64,000 nt of DNA from contig NZ_CP027295.1 in the NCBI RefSeq assembly GCF_005490785.1, positions 1,736,001-1,800,000 on the forward strand. The letters run 5' to 3'. Below, piece by piece: positions 47,551 to 57,495 of this stretch. This stretch comes from Brachybacterium sp. SGAir0954. GTDB taxonomy: Bacteria > Actinomycetota > Actinomycetes > Actinomycetales > Dermabacteraceae. Numbering within the stretch: the stretch's first letter is position 1; every line of letters starts with the position of its first letter. The translations under genes were made by a program, and so were the position numbers. Below the pieces are notes generated by a model, which did not search any database, had not been told where the DNA came from, and saw only the letters and a program-made list of their open reading frames with translations.

Positions 47551-48561
47551 ATGCCGTCCTCGCTGCCGGCCGTTCCCGACATCGACGACGTGATCGCGGA
47601 TCGCATCGTCGAGCGCCTCGTCGAGGTGGAGGAGCAGCTTCGTCAGTCCGTGGCCACGAGCGACGACATGGTGCGGTGGACGGGCAGGCACCTCATGGAC
47701 GCCGGCGGCAAGCGCGTGCGTCCCATGCTGACGCTTCTCGCCGCCTCCCTCGGGGACGTCGACGCGGCGGGCGTGGTCGACGCGGCCGTGCTCGTCGAGC
47801 TCACGCACCTCGCGAGCCTGTACCACGACGACGTCATGGATTCCGCGACGACCCGGCGCGGCGCCCGCAGTGCGCACGCGATCTGGGGCAACAACGTCGC
47901 CATCCTCACCGGCGACTTCCTGTTCGCCCGTGCGAGCGGGCTGAGCGCGAGCATCGGCACCGAGGCCGTGCGTCTGCACTCCCACACCTTCGAGCGCCTG
48001 TGCCTGGGGCAGCTGCACGAGACCGTCGGCCCCACCGAGAAGGACGATCCCTTCGAGCACTACATCTCCGTGCTCGCGGACAAGACCGCCTCGCTGCTCG
48101 CCCTCGCCGGCCAGCTCGGCGCCCTCCTCGGCGGTGCGGGGGAGAGCGCGGCGGAGATCATGCGCCGTTACGGCGAGAAGGTCGGTGTCGCCTTCCAGCT
48201 CGCCGATGACGTCCTCGACCTCGCGAGCGACGCGGGCACGAGCGGGAAGACCCCCGGGATCGACCTCCGTGAGGGCGTGCCGACCATGCCGACCCTCATC
48301 GTGCGCCGGCGGGCCGCCCAAGCCCCCCAGGACGAGCGCACCGCTGAGATCGTCCGTCGGCTCGACGGCGACCTCGAGGACGACGCCGAGCTCGGTGCGC
48401 TCGTCGCGCTGCTGCGGGAGGACCCGGCGCTCGAGGAGACCCGTCAGCTCGCCGAGCGCACCGCGGCGGAGGCCATCGCCGTGCTCGAGGAGCTTCCCGA
48501 GGGGTCGGTCCGTGAGGCCCTCATCACGTTCACCTCGACCCTGGTGCAGCGTCGCCGCTGA
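47551..48561 (+). CDS. Long-chain trans-polyprenyl diphosphate synthase (menaquinone side chain)
   Basis: A 336-residue all-helical prenyltransferase. The first Asp-rich motif is DDVMD in LASLYHDDVMDSATTRRG and the second is DDVLD in FQLADDVLDLASDAG; GGKRVRP near residue 53 binds diphosphate, and GKTPGIDLREGVPTMP follows the second motif. Such enzymes in actinobacteria make the C35-C45 tail for menaquinone (HepT/GrcC-like). The small residues before the first motif fit a long-chain product; the exact length is not readable. ATG with AGGAGAG upstream. It starts right after the rrn operon and stands alone. Confidence 0.93.
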   Translation: MPSSLPAVPDIDDVIADRIVERLVEVEEQLRQSVATSDDMVRWTGRHLMDAGGKRVRPMLTLLAASLGDVDAAGVVDAAVLVELTHLASLYHDDVMDSATTRRGARSAHAIWGNNVAILTGDFLFARASGLSASIGTEAVRLHSHTFERLCLGQLHETVGPTEKDDPFEHYISVLADKTASLLALAGQLGALLGGAGESAAEIMRRYGEKVGVAFQLADDVLDLASDAGTSGKTPGIDLREGVPTMPTLIVRRRAAQAPQDERTAEIVRRLDGDLEDDAELGALVALLREDPALEETRQLAERTAAEAIAVLEELPEGSVREALITFTSTLVQRRR

Positions 48562-48644
48562 GCCCGGACCAGGCCCTCCTCCCGCGGGGGACCGTCCCTG
48601 CCCAGGTGGGGCGCGTTGTGGACACATGGCGCTGAACGCGGCCT

Positions 48645-48675
48645 TTGAGTACCCTGATCGGGTCGTGCATACGGT
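48645..48675 (+). promoter_or_regulatory. Candidate promoter of the giant surface-protein gene cluster
   Basis: TTGAGT (48645-48650) and TACGGT (48670-48675) are 19 nt apart, or 17 nt if CATACG (48668-48673) is the -10. The 286-nt gap 48562-48847 otherwise holds nothing recognisable. It would give a leader of about 165 nt. Confidence 0.4.
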
Positions 48676-48847
48676 GGTCCGAGCCCGGGGGAGGTCCTGA
48701 CCGGTCGACCGGACCCACAGGGTCGGTCGCCCGCACAGCGCCCGCCTCGGTGCGGAGGCCCGGTGCGGTTCCCCGGAGTTCCGCCCGTCCTCAGCACAGG
48801 TGCTCCGCGTCCACGACTCTCGAGCGAGTCTTCATGGGGGAACGAGC

Positions 48848-51800
48848 ATGTCCGTCGACACCGGTGCGATCCGCCGTCGCCGTCGAACCGGCGCGATCTC
48901 CGCCGCGGTCCTGGCGATCGCCTCGCTCGTCATCACGGGGTTCGCGATCCACCACCCTGGACTGAGCTCCTCCGTGGTCGACGTCAACAACGGCGGGGTC
49001 TGGGTCACCAACCGCCACGAGGGCCTCATGGGCCGCCTCAACGTCGACGCGCAGGAGCTCGACGCCCGCATCGCACAGACAGGCGACGACCTCGGACTGC
49101 TGCAGTCCGGCTACGACGTCATCGAGACCGGTCCGCGCGGTTTCACGCCCATCAACACCGAGGGCCTCTCCCGCGGCGGCGTCGTCGAGCTCGCCACGGG
49201 CAGCCAGGTGAAGCTCGGCGGGGACCGCGTCGCGATCGCCTCCCCGGACGGCAAGGTCTGGGTCATGTCCCCGGACGAGGCCGCCGCCTTCACCCCCTCC
49301 GGCGCGGATCCCGTCTACGAGTCCCAGGGCACGCCTCCGCGCATCGCGGTGAGCACCGAGGGCACCGTGTTCGTCCTCGACGGCGACCAGCTGCTCACCT
49401 TCCCCCGCGAGCCCAACACGCGCAACACCAAGAAGGTCGCCCGCAAGCCGGTCACGATCAGCGGCGTCTCGTCCAAGCCGGAGTCCCTCCAGCTGTCGAC
49501 CGTCGGCGAGGAGCCGGTCATCCTCGACGCGGAGAACCAGCTGCTGCGCCTGGGAACCAAGGGCAAGGACGTGAGCCTCGTCGACCAGGGGGTCGCCTCC
49601 CTCGAGGACGCCAAGCTCCAGCAGCAGAGCACCGAGTCCGACCAGGTGGCCGTCGCCACCGCCGATGCGCTGTTCCTCGTCCCCCTCGGCGGCGGTGACC
49701 CGCAGAAGATCCCCGCCGGCGGCAACGGTGAGCCGACGGAGCCGGCACAGGCCAAGGGCTGCGCCTACGGGGCCTGGTCCGCCTCGAACCGCTACGTGCG
49801 TGCCTGTGAGGGTCAGGAGCCCGTGCCCGAGGCGGTCCCGGACACGCACGGGGGCGAGGAGCTCACCCTTCGCGTGAATCATGACCTCGTGGTCCTCAAC
49901 GACCAGGAGTTCGGCCTCTCCTGGATGATCGCCGAGCAGATGCAGGTCGTCGACGACTGGGTCATCACCCAGGACATCGAGACCAGCACGGCGAAGGAGA
50001 AGGAGAAGGAGACGCTCACGACCACGATCACCAACGTGGCCGCCGAGCGCGACAAGGAGAACCGCAAGCCCACCGCGAACGTCGACGAGTTCGGCGTGCG
50101 CGCCGGCCAGAGCATCGTGCTGCCGGTCGTGCGCAACGACACCGACCCCGACGGCGACGTGCTCACCGTCGGCGTGAAGGGTCGCGGGCCGTCGATCGGG
50201 ACCGTGACACCCATCGAGGGGGACACCCAGCTGCAGGTGGACGTCGCGGACGACGCCACCGGCTCCCAGACCTTCGCCTACACGGCGGACGACGGCCGCG
50301 GCGGCACGGACACGGCGACCGTGACGCTGAACGTCGTCCCGGAGGGCGAGAACTCCGCCCCCCGGCCCGCCGAGGACCGCCTCACCAAGGTGCAGGTGCG
50401 CTCCGGCGAGTCCGTCTCGCTCAACATCCTCCCGTACTGGGAGGACCCCGACGGGGACGCCTTCTACCTCTCCAACGCCACCATGGAGCCGGAGGACATC
50501 GTCTCCTTCACCCCGGACGGCCGCCTCACGATCAACGACGCGGGCCTCACGACGGGGAAGAAGGAGGTCACCCTCCAGGTCCGCGACGAGAACGGCGAGG
50601 TGGGGGAGGGGACCCTCGAGATCGAGGCCGTCGCGGACGCCGACCTCACCCCGATCACGACCGCGGACCACGTCAGCATCGTCCAGGGCCGCTCCGCGAC
50701 GATCAAGCCGCTCGCCAACGACCTCAACCCCAACGGCGGCGACCTCGAGCTCACGAACGTCTCGAAGGACGACCGCCTCGAGATCGACCCCGCGCTCGAG
50801 GCCGGCACCGTCAAGGTCTCCGGACAGGAGCCCGGCACCTATTACCTCGACTACGCGGTCGCCTCGAGCGGCACCACCGAGACCTCGCCGGGCGTGATCC
50901 GTGTGGACGTGCTGCCCGAGAGCTCCGAGGAGCTCGTGCCCGTCGCCGTGGACGACATGGGCACCGTCACCACCGGCACCGAGACCCTCATCGACCCGCT
51001 GCAGAACGACGTGGACCCCACCGGCGGCGTGCTCGTGGTCAACGGTGTGGACGTCCCCGAGGGCAGCGGGCTGAAGGCGACGGTCGTCGGCCACAGCCTG
51101 CTGCGGATCGAGGCGGAGCCCGGGGCCGAGGTCACGGGCCGTCCCGTGCCGCTCACCTACCACGTCGCGAACTCCGCCGGTCGGAGCGAGGGCACGGCCC
51201 GTGTCATGCTCGCCCAGACCGACACCCAGTTCGCGAACCCCGTCACCGTCCCCGACCGCGCGACGGTCCGCGCGGGGGACATGGTGCTCATCGACGCCCT
51301 CGACAACGACTCCTCGCCCACCGGCTCCGACCTCACCGTCGAGAAGCTCCTGGACACCGAGAGCGCCGACGCGAAGGGACGTCTCGAGGTCACCGAGGAC
51401 AGGATCCGCTATCTCGCGGACCCGGGCACGAGCGGCGAGGTCACGCTCACCTACCAGGTGATCGACGAGACCGGCCGCCGTGGATCCGCACGGGTGACGA
51501 TCTCGATCATCGCCGAGGACGCCGCGAACACCCCACCGCGGCCGGAGAACCTCACCGCCCGGACCGTCTCCGGCACACCGGTGCGGATCCCCGTGCGCAC
51601 CACCGGGGTGGACCCCGACGGCGACTCCGTCATCATCACCGGCATCGCCTCCCCGGCACCCTCGCTCGGCGAGGTCACCGAGACCACCGGCGAGTGGATC
51701 GAGTACACCCCGCACGACGGCGCGACCGGCACGGACCGCTTCCGCTATCAGGTGATGGATCGCAGCGGCGCCGTCGGCACCGCCGAGGTGCAGGTCGGCA

Positions 51801-54800
51801 TCGCCGCCCCGAGCGAGCAGAACCAGCCCCCGTACGCCGTCAACGACACGGTCGAGGTGCAGCCGGGCCGCGACGTCCAGGTCCCGGTGCTCGCCAACGA
51901 CACCGACCCCGAGGGGGCGCCGCTCTCCGTGGACGCCGGCCAGGTGGAGGCGATCAGCGAGATCGAGGTCGCGCCCCAGGAGGAGTCCCCCGAGGGCATG
52001 GTCACCGTGACCACCCCCGAGGAGCCCGGCACCCACACCGTGCAGTACGCCGCGAGCGACGGCCAGCTCTCCAGCACCGGGACGATCACCGTCAAGGTGA
52101 ACCCCGACGCGCCGCTGCTCGCCCCGATCGCCCGCGACGACTTCGTCTCCCCGGACGACGCCCTCGACCCCGAGATCGAGTACGTGGACGTCGACGTGAG
52201 GGCGAACGACGCCGACCCGGACGGTGCGACCACCGACCTCGAGGTGACCCTGCCCGACGGCGCGCCCGAGGGCACGCAGGCCCGCGACGACGGCACCGTG
52301 CGCGTCACCCCGCAGGAGGAGCAGCAGCGCATCCGCTACCGCGTCGAGGACCCGGACGGCCTCGAGGCCTACGGCTACATCTGGGTGCCGGGCACCGCGA
52401 AGCAGCCCCCCGTGTGGGTGGGCGAGCCGGTCACCGTCGACTTCGAGGGCGAGGCCAGCATCGACCTCTCGAGCCCCGAGAACGTGCGCGTGCGCCCCGG
52501 CGCCGAGGCCGCGACGATCACCGACGCCGAGAGCGTCTCCGCGGACCACGCCGACGGCTCGCAGCTCGTCACGGACGCCTCGACGATCACCTACCGCCCC
52601 GCCGCGGGCTTCTCCGGCCAGGACACCGTGTCGGTCGAGGTCTCCGACGGCGCGAGCGGGGACGCGACCGCGGCGACCGCGACACTCGCCATCCCGATCG
52701 AGGTGAAGCCCTCGACGGAGAAGGAGGAGAACCTCCCGCCCACCTTCCAGGGCGCCTCGCTGCGGGTCGAGCAGGGCGAGTCCTCGCCCCCCGTGGACCT
52801 CTCGGCCGGCGCGGAGGACCCCGAGGGGGACGAGCTCGAGTACGCCCTCGCCGCCGTGCCGGAGGGCAAGGGCGTCGACGTCGCGCTCGAGGGCAGCACG
52901 CTCACCGCGACGGCGTCGACGACGGCCGTCAAGGGGACGATCATCGACGTGCCCGTCACGGTCACCGACGGCAGCCACGACCCTGTCACGGCCTCCGTGC
53001 AGGTCAACGTCACCGGGTCGAACCGGCCGCTGATCTCCGCCGGCCTCGACACCGCGACGATCGACGCGGGGAAGACCGGCACGGTCGACGTGCTCGCCAA
53101 CGACTCCAACCCCTTCGAGGACGGGAAGCGGACGATCGAGAGCGCCCGGGCGACCGCGGGCGAGGGGAAGGCCGAGGCCAAGGGCGACCAGGTCGAGATC
53201 TCCCCGGACGCCGGCTTCCACGGCACCCTCACCGTGGAGTACGCGGTGCTCGACGACACCGGCGACCCCGACCGCCGCGTCACCGGCGAGGTCCGCGTGA
53301 CCGTGCGGGACGTGCCGAAGGCGCCGTCGGCCCCGCGCATCGGCGAGGTGGGCGACGGCAGCGTCGAGCTGAGGTTCTCCGCCGGGGACGACAACGGCGC
53401 CCCGATCACCGGGTACACCGTGACCCCCGCGGGCGGATCGGCGAAGCCGACGCAGTGCCCCGCGACCTCGTGCACGATCACCGGGCTCGCCAACGACACC
53501 GAGTACACCTTCCGGGTCACCGCCACCAACGAGGTGGGGGAGTCGGAGCCGTCCGTCGCCTCCGCCAAGGCTCGGCCGGACGTGAAGCCGGAGAAGCCCG
53601 CCGCGCCCTCCGCCGAGCGCGGTGACACCCGCCTCGGCGTGACATGGTCCGCCCCCGAGAACCGCGGTTCCGCGATCCAGTCCTACGACGTGCAGATCCA
53701 GGACACCGCGACCGGGCAGACGGAGGCCGTGAACGTCGAGGGCGGCGCGACCACGCACGAGTTCTCCGAGCTCACCAACGGCACCGACTACCGCTTCCGG
53801 GTGCGCGCCATGAACCTCGCCGACGACCCCTCGGACTGGTCCGCCTGGTCCGCCCCCGAGCACCCGGCCGGCAAGCCCGGCAAGCCCGGCGGGAAGATGG
53901 AGGCCTCGCGCGTCAACGATCCGATCGGCGGCGGCGTGACCGTCACCTGGCCCGCGATGACCACCGCCGAGTCCAACGGCGAGCCGATCACGCAGTACGT
54001 GATCACCGCCTCCGGCGGGCAGGAGAAGACCGTCACGGCGCGGAGCGGCACGAACTCGTACACCTTCCGCGGCCTCGACGAGGACACCGAGTACTCCTTC
54101 ACCTACACCGGCGTGAACTCGGTGGGCACGGGCACCTCCGCCTCGGCGGCCTCGAACAAGGTCGTGCCCTGGGCGAAGCCCGAGGCACCGGGGAAGGTGA
54201 CCGCGAAGCTGCCGGACGAGGGGAAGGGCGCCGGTCCCAACGGACGCGTGGACGTCTCCTGGGAGAAGGCCGACGGCGGCGGCACACGGGTCAAGGACTA
54301 CGTGGTCAGCTGGTCCGGGAAGACGAAGATCGTGGACGCCTCGCAGAACTCGACCCGGATCGAGGGGCTGACGAACGGGAAGGCCTACACCTTCACCGTC
54401 AAGGCGCGGAACCGCTTCGAGGGCGGCGAGAGCGACTACTCGAAGGCGTCCAACAGCGTCACCCCGTACACGACGCCCGCGGCGCCGAGCGTCTCCGCCG
54501 CTCCCGGCAGCTGCTCCGGCAGCTCCTGCTCGGTCACCTTCTCCTCCTCCGCCAACGGCAGCGGCGGGGCGGACCCGGTGACCCTCACCTGCAGCATCGA
54601 CGGCGGTGCGTTCGGCGACTGCCCGGGCTCGGTGAGCGGCTCGAGCGGGCAGAAGCACACGATCACGGTGCGGGCGAGGAACCGCGGCGGGCTCGTCAGC
54701 GAGGCGAGCGCCGAGGCGAACGCCCCGACCGCGACGCCCACCCCGAGCGTCTCGGGCGAGGGGACCGTGGGCGACGCGAGCCATGAGAAGGGCTGCACGA

Positions 54801-55090
54801 CGAGACGCGGCTGCTACTACATCGACTTCACGGTCTCGGGCCTCGATCCGAACACGACCTACACCTACTGCGTGAAGGGTGAGGGCCTCGCCGGCGGGAA
54901 CTGCTGGTACCCCACGACCGACGGCAGCACCGCCACCACCGGGACCCTGACCACGGACGGCAACGGCAGGTGGCAGCTGCACGGCGACGGCCGGAAGCCC
55001 TACTGGGGCAATCCCAACAAGGCCGTCTGGATCTGGGTCGAGAAGGATGGGAGGTCCGCCGACTCCAACAAGGTCTATCCGGTGAAGTGA
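48848..55090 (+). CDS. Giant membrane-anchored surface protein: cadherin-like repeats plus fibronectin type III domains
   Basis: A 2080-residue protein. The Arg-rich start (AIRRRRRTG) and one helix (about 15-34) make a type II anchor, leaving the rest outside. Residues 40-395 look beta-propeller-like (VVDVNNGGVWVTNRHEGLMG, EGTVFVLDGDQLLTF). From about 405 to 1490 there are about 11 tandem cadherin-like/BIG_9 repeats of about 98 residues, several with NDTDPDGD-type acidic loops that may bind calcium. Five fibronectin III domains follow (about 1490-1965), then a 115-residue domain with Cys pairs (EKGCTTRRGCYYIDF, TYTYCVKGEG and AGGNCWYP). ATG chosen because the anchor follows. First gene of a cluster with MoxR, DUF58, transglutaminase-like, FHA and PP2C genes. 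Function unknown; adhesion or envelope matrix is inferred. Confidence 0.9.
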   Translation: MSVDTGAIRRRRRTGAISAAVLAIASLVITGFAIHHPGLSSSVVDVNNGGVWVTNRHEGLMGRLNVDAQELDARIAQTGDDLGLLQSGYDVIETGPRGFTPINTEGLSRGGVVELATGSQVKLGGDRVAIASPDGKVWVMSPDEAAAFTPSGADPVYESQGTPPRIAVSTEGTVFVLDGDQLLTFPREPNTRNTKKVARKPVTISGVSSKPESLQLSTVGEEPVILDAENQLLRLGTKGKDVSLVDQGVASLEDAKLQQQSTESDQVAVATADALFLVPLGGGDPQKIPAGGNGEPTEPAQAKGCAYGAWSASNRYVRACEGQEPVPEAVPDTHGGEELTLRVNHDLVVLNDQEFGLSWMIAEQMQVVDDWVITQDIETSTAKEKEKETLTTTITNVAAERDKENRKPTANVDEFGVRAGQSIVLPVVRNDTDPDGDVLTVGVKGRGPSIGTVTPIEGDTQLQVDVADDATGSQTFAYTADDGRGGTDTATVTLNVVPEGENSAPRPAEDRLTKVQVRSGESVSLNILPYWEDPDGDAFYLSNATMEPEDIVSFTPDGRLTINDAGLTTGKKEVTLQVRDENGEVGEGTLEIEAVADADLTPITTADHVSIVQGRSATIKPLANDLNPNGGDLELTNVSKDDRLEIDPALEAGTVKVSGQEPGTYYLDYAVASSGTTETSPGVIRVDVLPESSEELVPVAVDDMGTVTTGTETLIDPLQNDVDPTGGVLVVNGVDVPEGSGLKATVVGHSLLRIEAEPGAEVTGRPVPLTYHVANSAGRSEGTARVMLAQTDTQFANPVTVPDRATVRAGDMVLIDALDNDSSPTGSDLTVEKLLDTESADAKGRLEVTEDRIRYLADPGTSGEVTLTYQVIDETGRRGSARVTISIIAEDAANTPPRPENLTARTVSGTPVRIPVRTTGVDPDGDSVIITGIASPAPSLGEVTETTGEWIEYTPHDGATGTDRFRYQVMDRSGAVGTAEVQVGIAAPSEQNQPPYAVNDTVEVQPGRDVQVPVLANDTDPEGAPLSVDAGQVEAISEIEVAPQEESPEGMVTVTTPEEPGTHTVQYAASDGQLSSTGTITVKVNPDAPLLAPIARDDFVSPDDALDPEIEYVDVDVRANDADPDGATTDLEVTLPDGAPEGTQARDDGTVRVTPQEEQQRIRYRVEDPDGLEAYGYIWVPGTAKQPPVWVGEPVTVDFEGEASIDLSSPENVRVRPGAEAATITDAESVSADHADGSQLVTDASTITYRPAAGFSGQDTVSVEVSDGASGDATAATATLAIPIEVKPSTEKEENLPPTFQGASLRVEQGESSPPVDLSAGAEDPEGDELEYALAAVPEGKGVDVALEGSTLTATASTTAVKGTIIDVPVTVTDGSHDPVTASVQVNVTGSNRPLISAGLDTATIDAGKTGTVDVLANDSNPFEDGKRTIESARATAGEGKAEAKGDQVEISPDAGFHGTLTVEYAVLDDTGDPDRRVTGEVRVTVRDVPKAPSAPRIGEVGDGSVELRFSAGDDNGAPITGYTVTPAGGSAKPTQCPATSCTITGLANDTEYTFRVTATNEVGESEPSVASAKARPDVKPEKPAAPSAERGDTRLGVTWSAPENRGSAIQSYDVQIQDTATGQTEAVNVEGGATTHEFSELTNGTDYRFRVRAMNLADDPSDWSAWSAPEHPAGKPGKPGGKMEASRVNDPIGGGVTVTWPAMTTAESNGEPITQYVITASGGQEKTVTARSGTNSYTFRGLDEDTEYSFTYTGVNSVGTGTSASAASNKVVPWAKPEAPGKVTAKLPDEGKGAGPNGRVDVSWEKADGGGTRVKDYVVSWSGKTKIVDASQNSTRIEGLTNGKAYTFTVKARNRFEGGESDYSKASNSVTPYTTPAAPSVSAAPGSCSGSSCSVTFSSSANGSGGADPVTLTCSIDGGAFGDCPGSVSGSSGQKHTITVRARNRGGLVSEASAEANAPTATPTPSVSGEGTVGDASHEKGCTTRRGCYYIDFTVSGLDPNTTYTYCVKGEGLAGGNCWYPTTDGSTATTGTLTTDGNGRWQLHGDGRKPYWGNPNKAVWIWVEKDGRSADSNKVYPVK

Positions 55091-55150
55091 CCGCCTCCCC
55101 GCGCCGTACCGCCCCCGACCACCCCACTCCGACCCCGAGGTGCTGACCCC

Positions 55151-56125
55151 ATGAGCATGACCCCCGAACAGGCCCGCTGGTTCTCCGACACCTTCGACAA
55201 GCTCGTGCAGAGCGTCGGCCAGGCGGTGATCGGGAAGAACGAGGTGGTGCGCCTCGTGCTCACCGCGATGATGGCGCCCGGCCACGTGCTGCTCGAGGAC
55301 GCGCCCGGCACCGGCAAGACCTCGCTCGCCCGTTCCATCGCGGCGACCGTGCAGGGCTCGAGCGCGCGCATCCAGTTCACCCCGGACCTCCTGCCCTCGG
55401 ACGTCACCGGCGTGACGATCTACGACCAGACGAGCAAGCAGTTCGAGTTCCACCGCGGCCCCGTCTTCGCGAACGTCGTCCTCGCCGACGAGATCAACCG
55501 CGCGTCCCCGAAGACCCAGTCCGCGATGCTCGAGGTCATGGAGGAGGGGCGGGTGACCGTGGATGGCGTCACCCATGAGGTGGGCAGCCCCTTCATGGTC
55601 ATCGCGACCCAGAACCCGATCGAGCAGGCGGGCACCTATCGCCTGCCCGAGGCGCAGCTGGACCGCTTCCTCATGAAGACCTCCCTCGGCTACCCCGACC
55701 ACGCCTCGAGCGTCCAGATCCTCCAGGGCGCCTCGGTGCGCGACCGCAGCGCCCAGCTCGCCCCACGGATCTCCCTGCAGGCCGTGAACGACATGACCCA
55801 GCTCGCCTCGACCGTCCACGTGGACCCGGCGGTCCTCGAGTACGTCTCCCGCCTCATGGAGGAGACCCGTCTCGCACCCGAGGTGCGGGTCGGCGTCTCC
55901 ATCCGCGGCGCGCTCGCGCTCATGCGCGCCGTGAAGGTATGGGCCGCGGTCAACGGCCGCCACTACGTCATCCCCGACGACGTCAAGCACCTCGTCGAGC
56001 AAGTCTGGCTGCACCGTTTCGTGCTCGACCCCGAGGCGGAGTTCGCGGGCACCACTGCGAAGACGGTCATGACGAAGATCCTCAGCGAGGTGGCGCCTCC
56101 GCAGGCGCGTCAGCAGACCGCATGA
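55151..56125 (+). CDS. MoxR-family AAA+ ATPase
   Basis: A 324-residue ATPase. Walker A is EDAPGTGKTSLARS near residue 52, Walker B is VVLADEINRASPKTQSAMLE, sensor 1 lies in MVIATQNPIEQAGTYRLPEA, and the lid has RVGVSIRGALALMRAVK. MoxR proteins act as chaperone-like ATPases that, with VWA or DUF58 proteins, activate or assemble partners. Its stop overlaps the DUF58 gene start (ATGA), fixing that pairing. It begins 60 nt after the giant surface-protein gene. Confidence 0.95.
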   Translation: MSMTPEQARWFSDTFDKLVQSVGQAVIGKNEVVRLVLTAMMAPGHVLLEDAPGTGKTSLARSIAATVQGSSARIQFTPDLLPSDVTGVTIYDQTSKQFEFHRGPVFANVVLADEINRASPKTQSAMLEVMEEGRVTVDGVTHEVGSPFMVIATQNPIEQAGTYRLPEAQLDRFLMKTSLGYPDHASSVQILQGASVRDRSAQLAPRISLQAVNDMTQLASTVHVDPAVLEYVSRLMEETRLAPEVRVGVSIRGALALMRAVKVWAAVNGRHYVIPDDVKHLVEQVWLHRFVLDPEAEFAGTTAKTVMTKILSEVAPPQARQQTA

Positions 56126-57495
56126 ACGTCGACACCTCGCTGCCCCAGGACACGGCCGACGCGAAGGCCGCCCGCCGGGAGTCCCGCCGACGCCGACGGA
56201 GCTCCGGGCCCACGGACCCCCGCGGCGGCGCGCCCGCCCCGCAGGGCGCCGTCCAGGGCGACGGCGAGAACCCGGAGGCGGAGCCCACCGGCGCCGCGAG
56301 GATCCGCTCTCGCCTCGCCCGCCTCTGGCGGAGGCGGATCCGACCGGTGCTCGGCGTCGTCTCGCCGATCGGTTGGGCGGTGCTCGGCGTCGCCGTCGCG
56401 GCCTGGACGGCGGGCCTCCTGCTCCACGTCACCGAGCTGAACGTGCTCGCCCTCGTGCTCACCGTCCCGCTCGTGATCGCGGCGGCCTTCGTGCTGGGGC
56501 GCGCGAACTACCGGGTGACCCTCGACCTCCAGAGCCACCGGGTGGTGGTGGGGACGCGCGCCGTCGGCCGCGTCGAGGTCGCCAACCCCACCCAGCGGCT
56601 CATCCTCCCCTCGCGGATCGAGCTCGCCGTCGGCGCCGCCACCGCCCAGTTCCTCGTCCCGCGCCTCGCCCCCGAGCAGACGCACGAGGAGCTCTTCGCC
56701 GTCCCCACCCGCCGACGCGCCGTGCTCGTCGTCGGCCCCGTCCGCTCCGTGCGCGACGACCCGCTGTCCCTCATGCGCCGCCAGGTGACGTGGGCCCGCT
56801 CCCAGGAGCTGTACGTGCACCCGCGCACCGTGCGCCTCGACGAGGCGGCGAGCGGCTTCCTCCGCGACCTCGAGGGCACCCCGTCCTCGGACCTCTCGAG
56901 CTCCGACATCGCCTTCCACGCCCTGCGCGACTACGTGCCCGGGGACGACCGCCGCCACGTGCACTGGCGCACGACGGCGCGCACCGGGAAGCTCATGGTG
57001 CGGCAGTTCGAGGAGACCCGGCGCTCCCACGTCGTCGTCGCGCTCGACGACCTCCGCGACCACTACAGCGGCGAGGACGAGTTCGAGCTCGCCGTCTCCG
57101 CCGCCGCCTCGATCTCCGCCCAGACCTTCCGGGAGGAGAAGGAGCTGACCGCCTTCACCGTCACCGCGAACCAGCGCACCGCCGCGTACCGCCCGCTCAT
57201 GGACGACTACACCGAGCTCGAGCTGCGCGCCGGCCGCCAGGGGCTCCACGAGCTCGGGCAGAAGGCCGCCGACCTCGCCCCGAACGCCTCCGCCGTCATG
57301 CTCGTCGTCGGTGCCCACGCCACCGCCCGGGAGCTGAACGCGGCGGCCACCCAGCTGCCGCTCGGCGTGCTCGCCGTCGCGATCCGCTGCGTGGACGGCG
57401 CCGAGGTGCGCCGCTCCGCGATCGGCGGCCTCGACGTGGTGACCCTCGGCGCCCTCGACGACCTCCCCAAGGCCCTCCGGGCGGTGGGCCGATGA
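56122..57495 (+). CDS. DUF58 domain membrane protein
   Basis: A 457-residue protein. Residues 1-70 are charged and disordered, with two close membrane helices at about 75-122 (VLGVVSPIGWAVLGVAVAAW and LNVLALVLTVPLVIAAAFVL). A beta-rich region follows, then the DUF58 signature around residue 265: ALRDYVPGDDRRHVHWRTTA, RTGKLMVRQFEETRRSHVVV, and a VWA-like C-terminal domain with VALDDLRDHYSGEDEFELAV (a DxxxS-like MIDAS is not complete). DUF58 proteins pair with MoxR. Overlaps the neighbours by 4 nt on both sides. Confidence 0.94.
   Translation: MNVDTSLPQDTADAKAARRESRRRRRSSGPTDPRGGAPAPQGAVQGDGENPEAEPTGAARIRSRLARLWRRRIRPVLGVVSPIGWAVLGVAVAAWTAGLLLHVTELNVLALVLTVPLVIAAAFVLGRANYRVTLDLQSHRVVVGTRAVGRVEVANPTQRLILPSRIELAVGAATAQFLVPRLAPEQTHEELFAVPTRRRAVLVVGPVRSVRDDPLSLMRRQVTWARSQELYVHPRTVRLDEAASGFLRDLEGTPSSDLSSSDIAFHALRDYVPGDDRRHVHWRTTARTGKLMVRQFEETRRSHVVVALDDLRDHYSGEDEFELAVSAAASISAQTFREEKELTAFTVTANQRTAAYRPLMDDYTELELRAGRQGLHELGQKAADLAPNASAVMLVVGAHATARELNAAATQLPLGVLAVAIRCVDGAEVRRSAIGGLDVVTLGALDDLPKALRAVGR

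Noticed and set aside
48791-56014. A 2407-codon open frame on the minus strand across the giant surface-protein and MoxR genes
   Set aside because: It is a shadow of the plus-strand codons: His/Arg/Gly/Ala/Val/Asp-rich composition, no domain, and it crosses two genes with clear families on the other strand.
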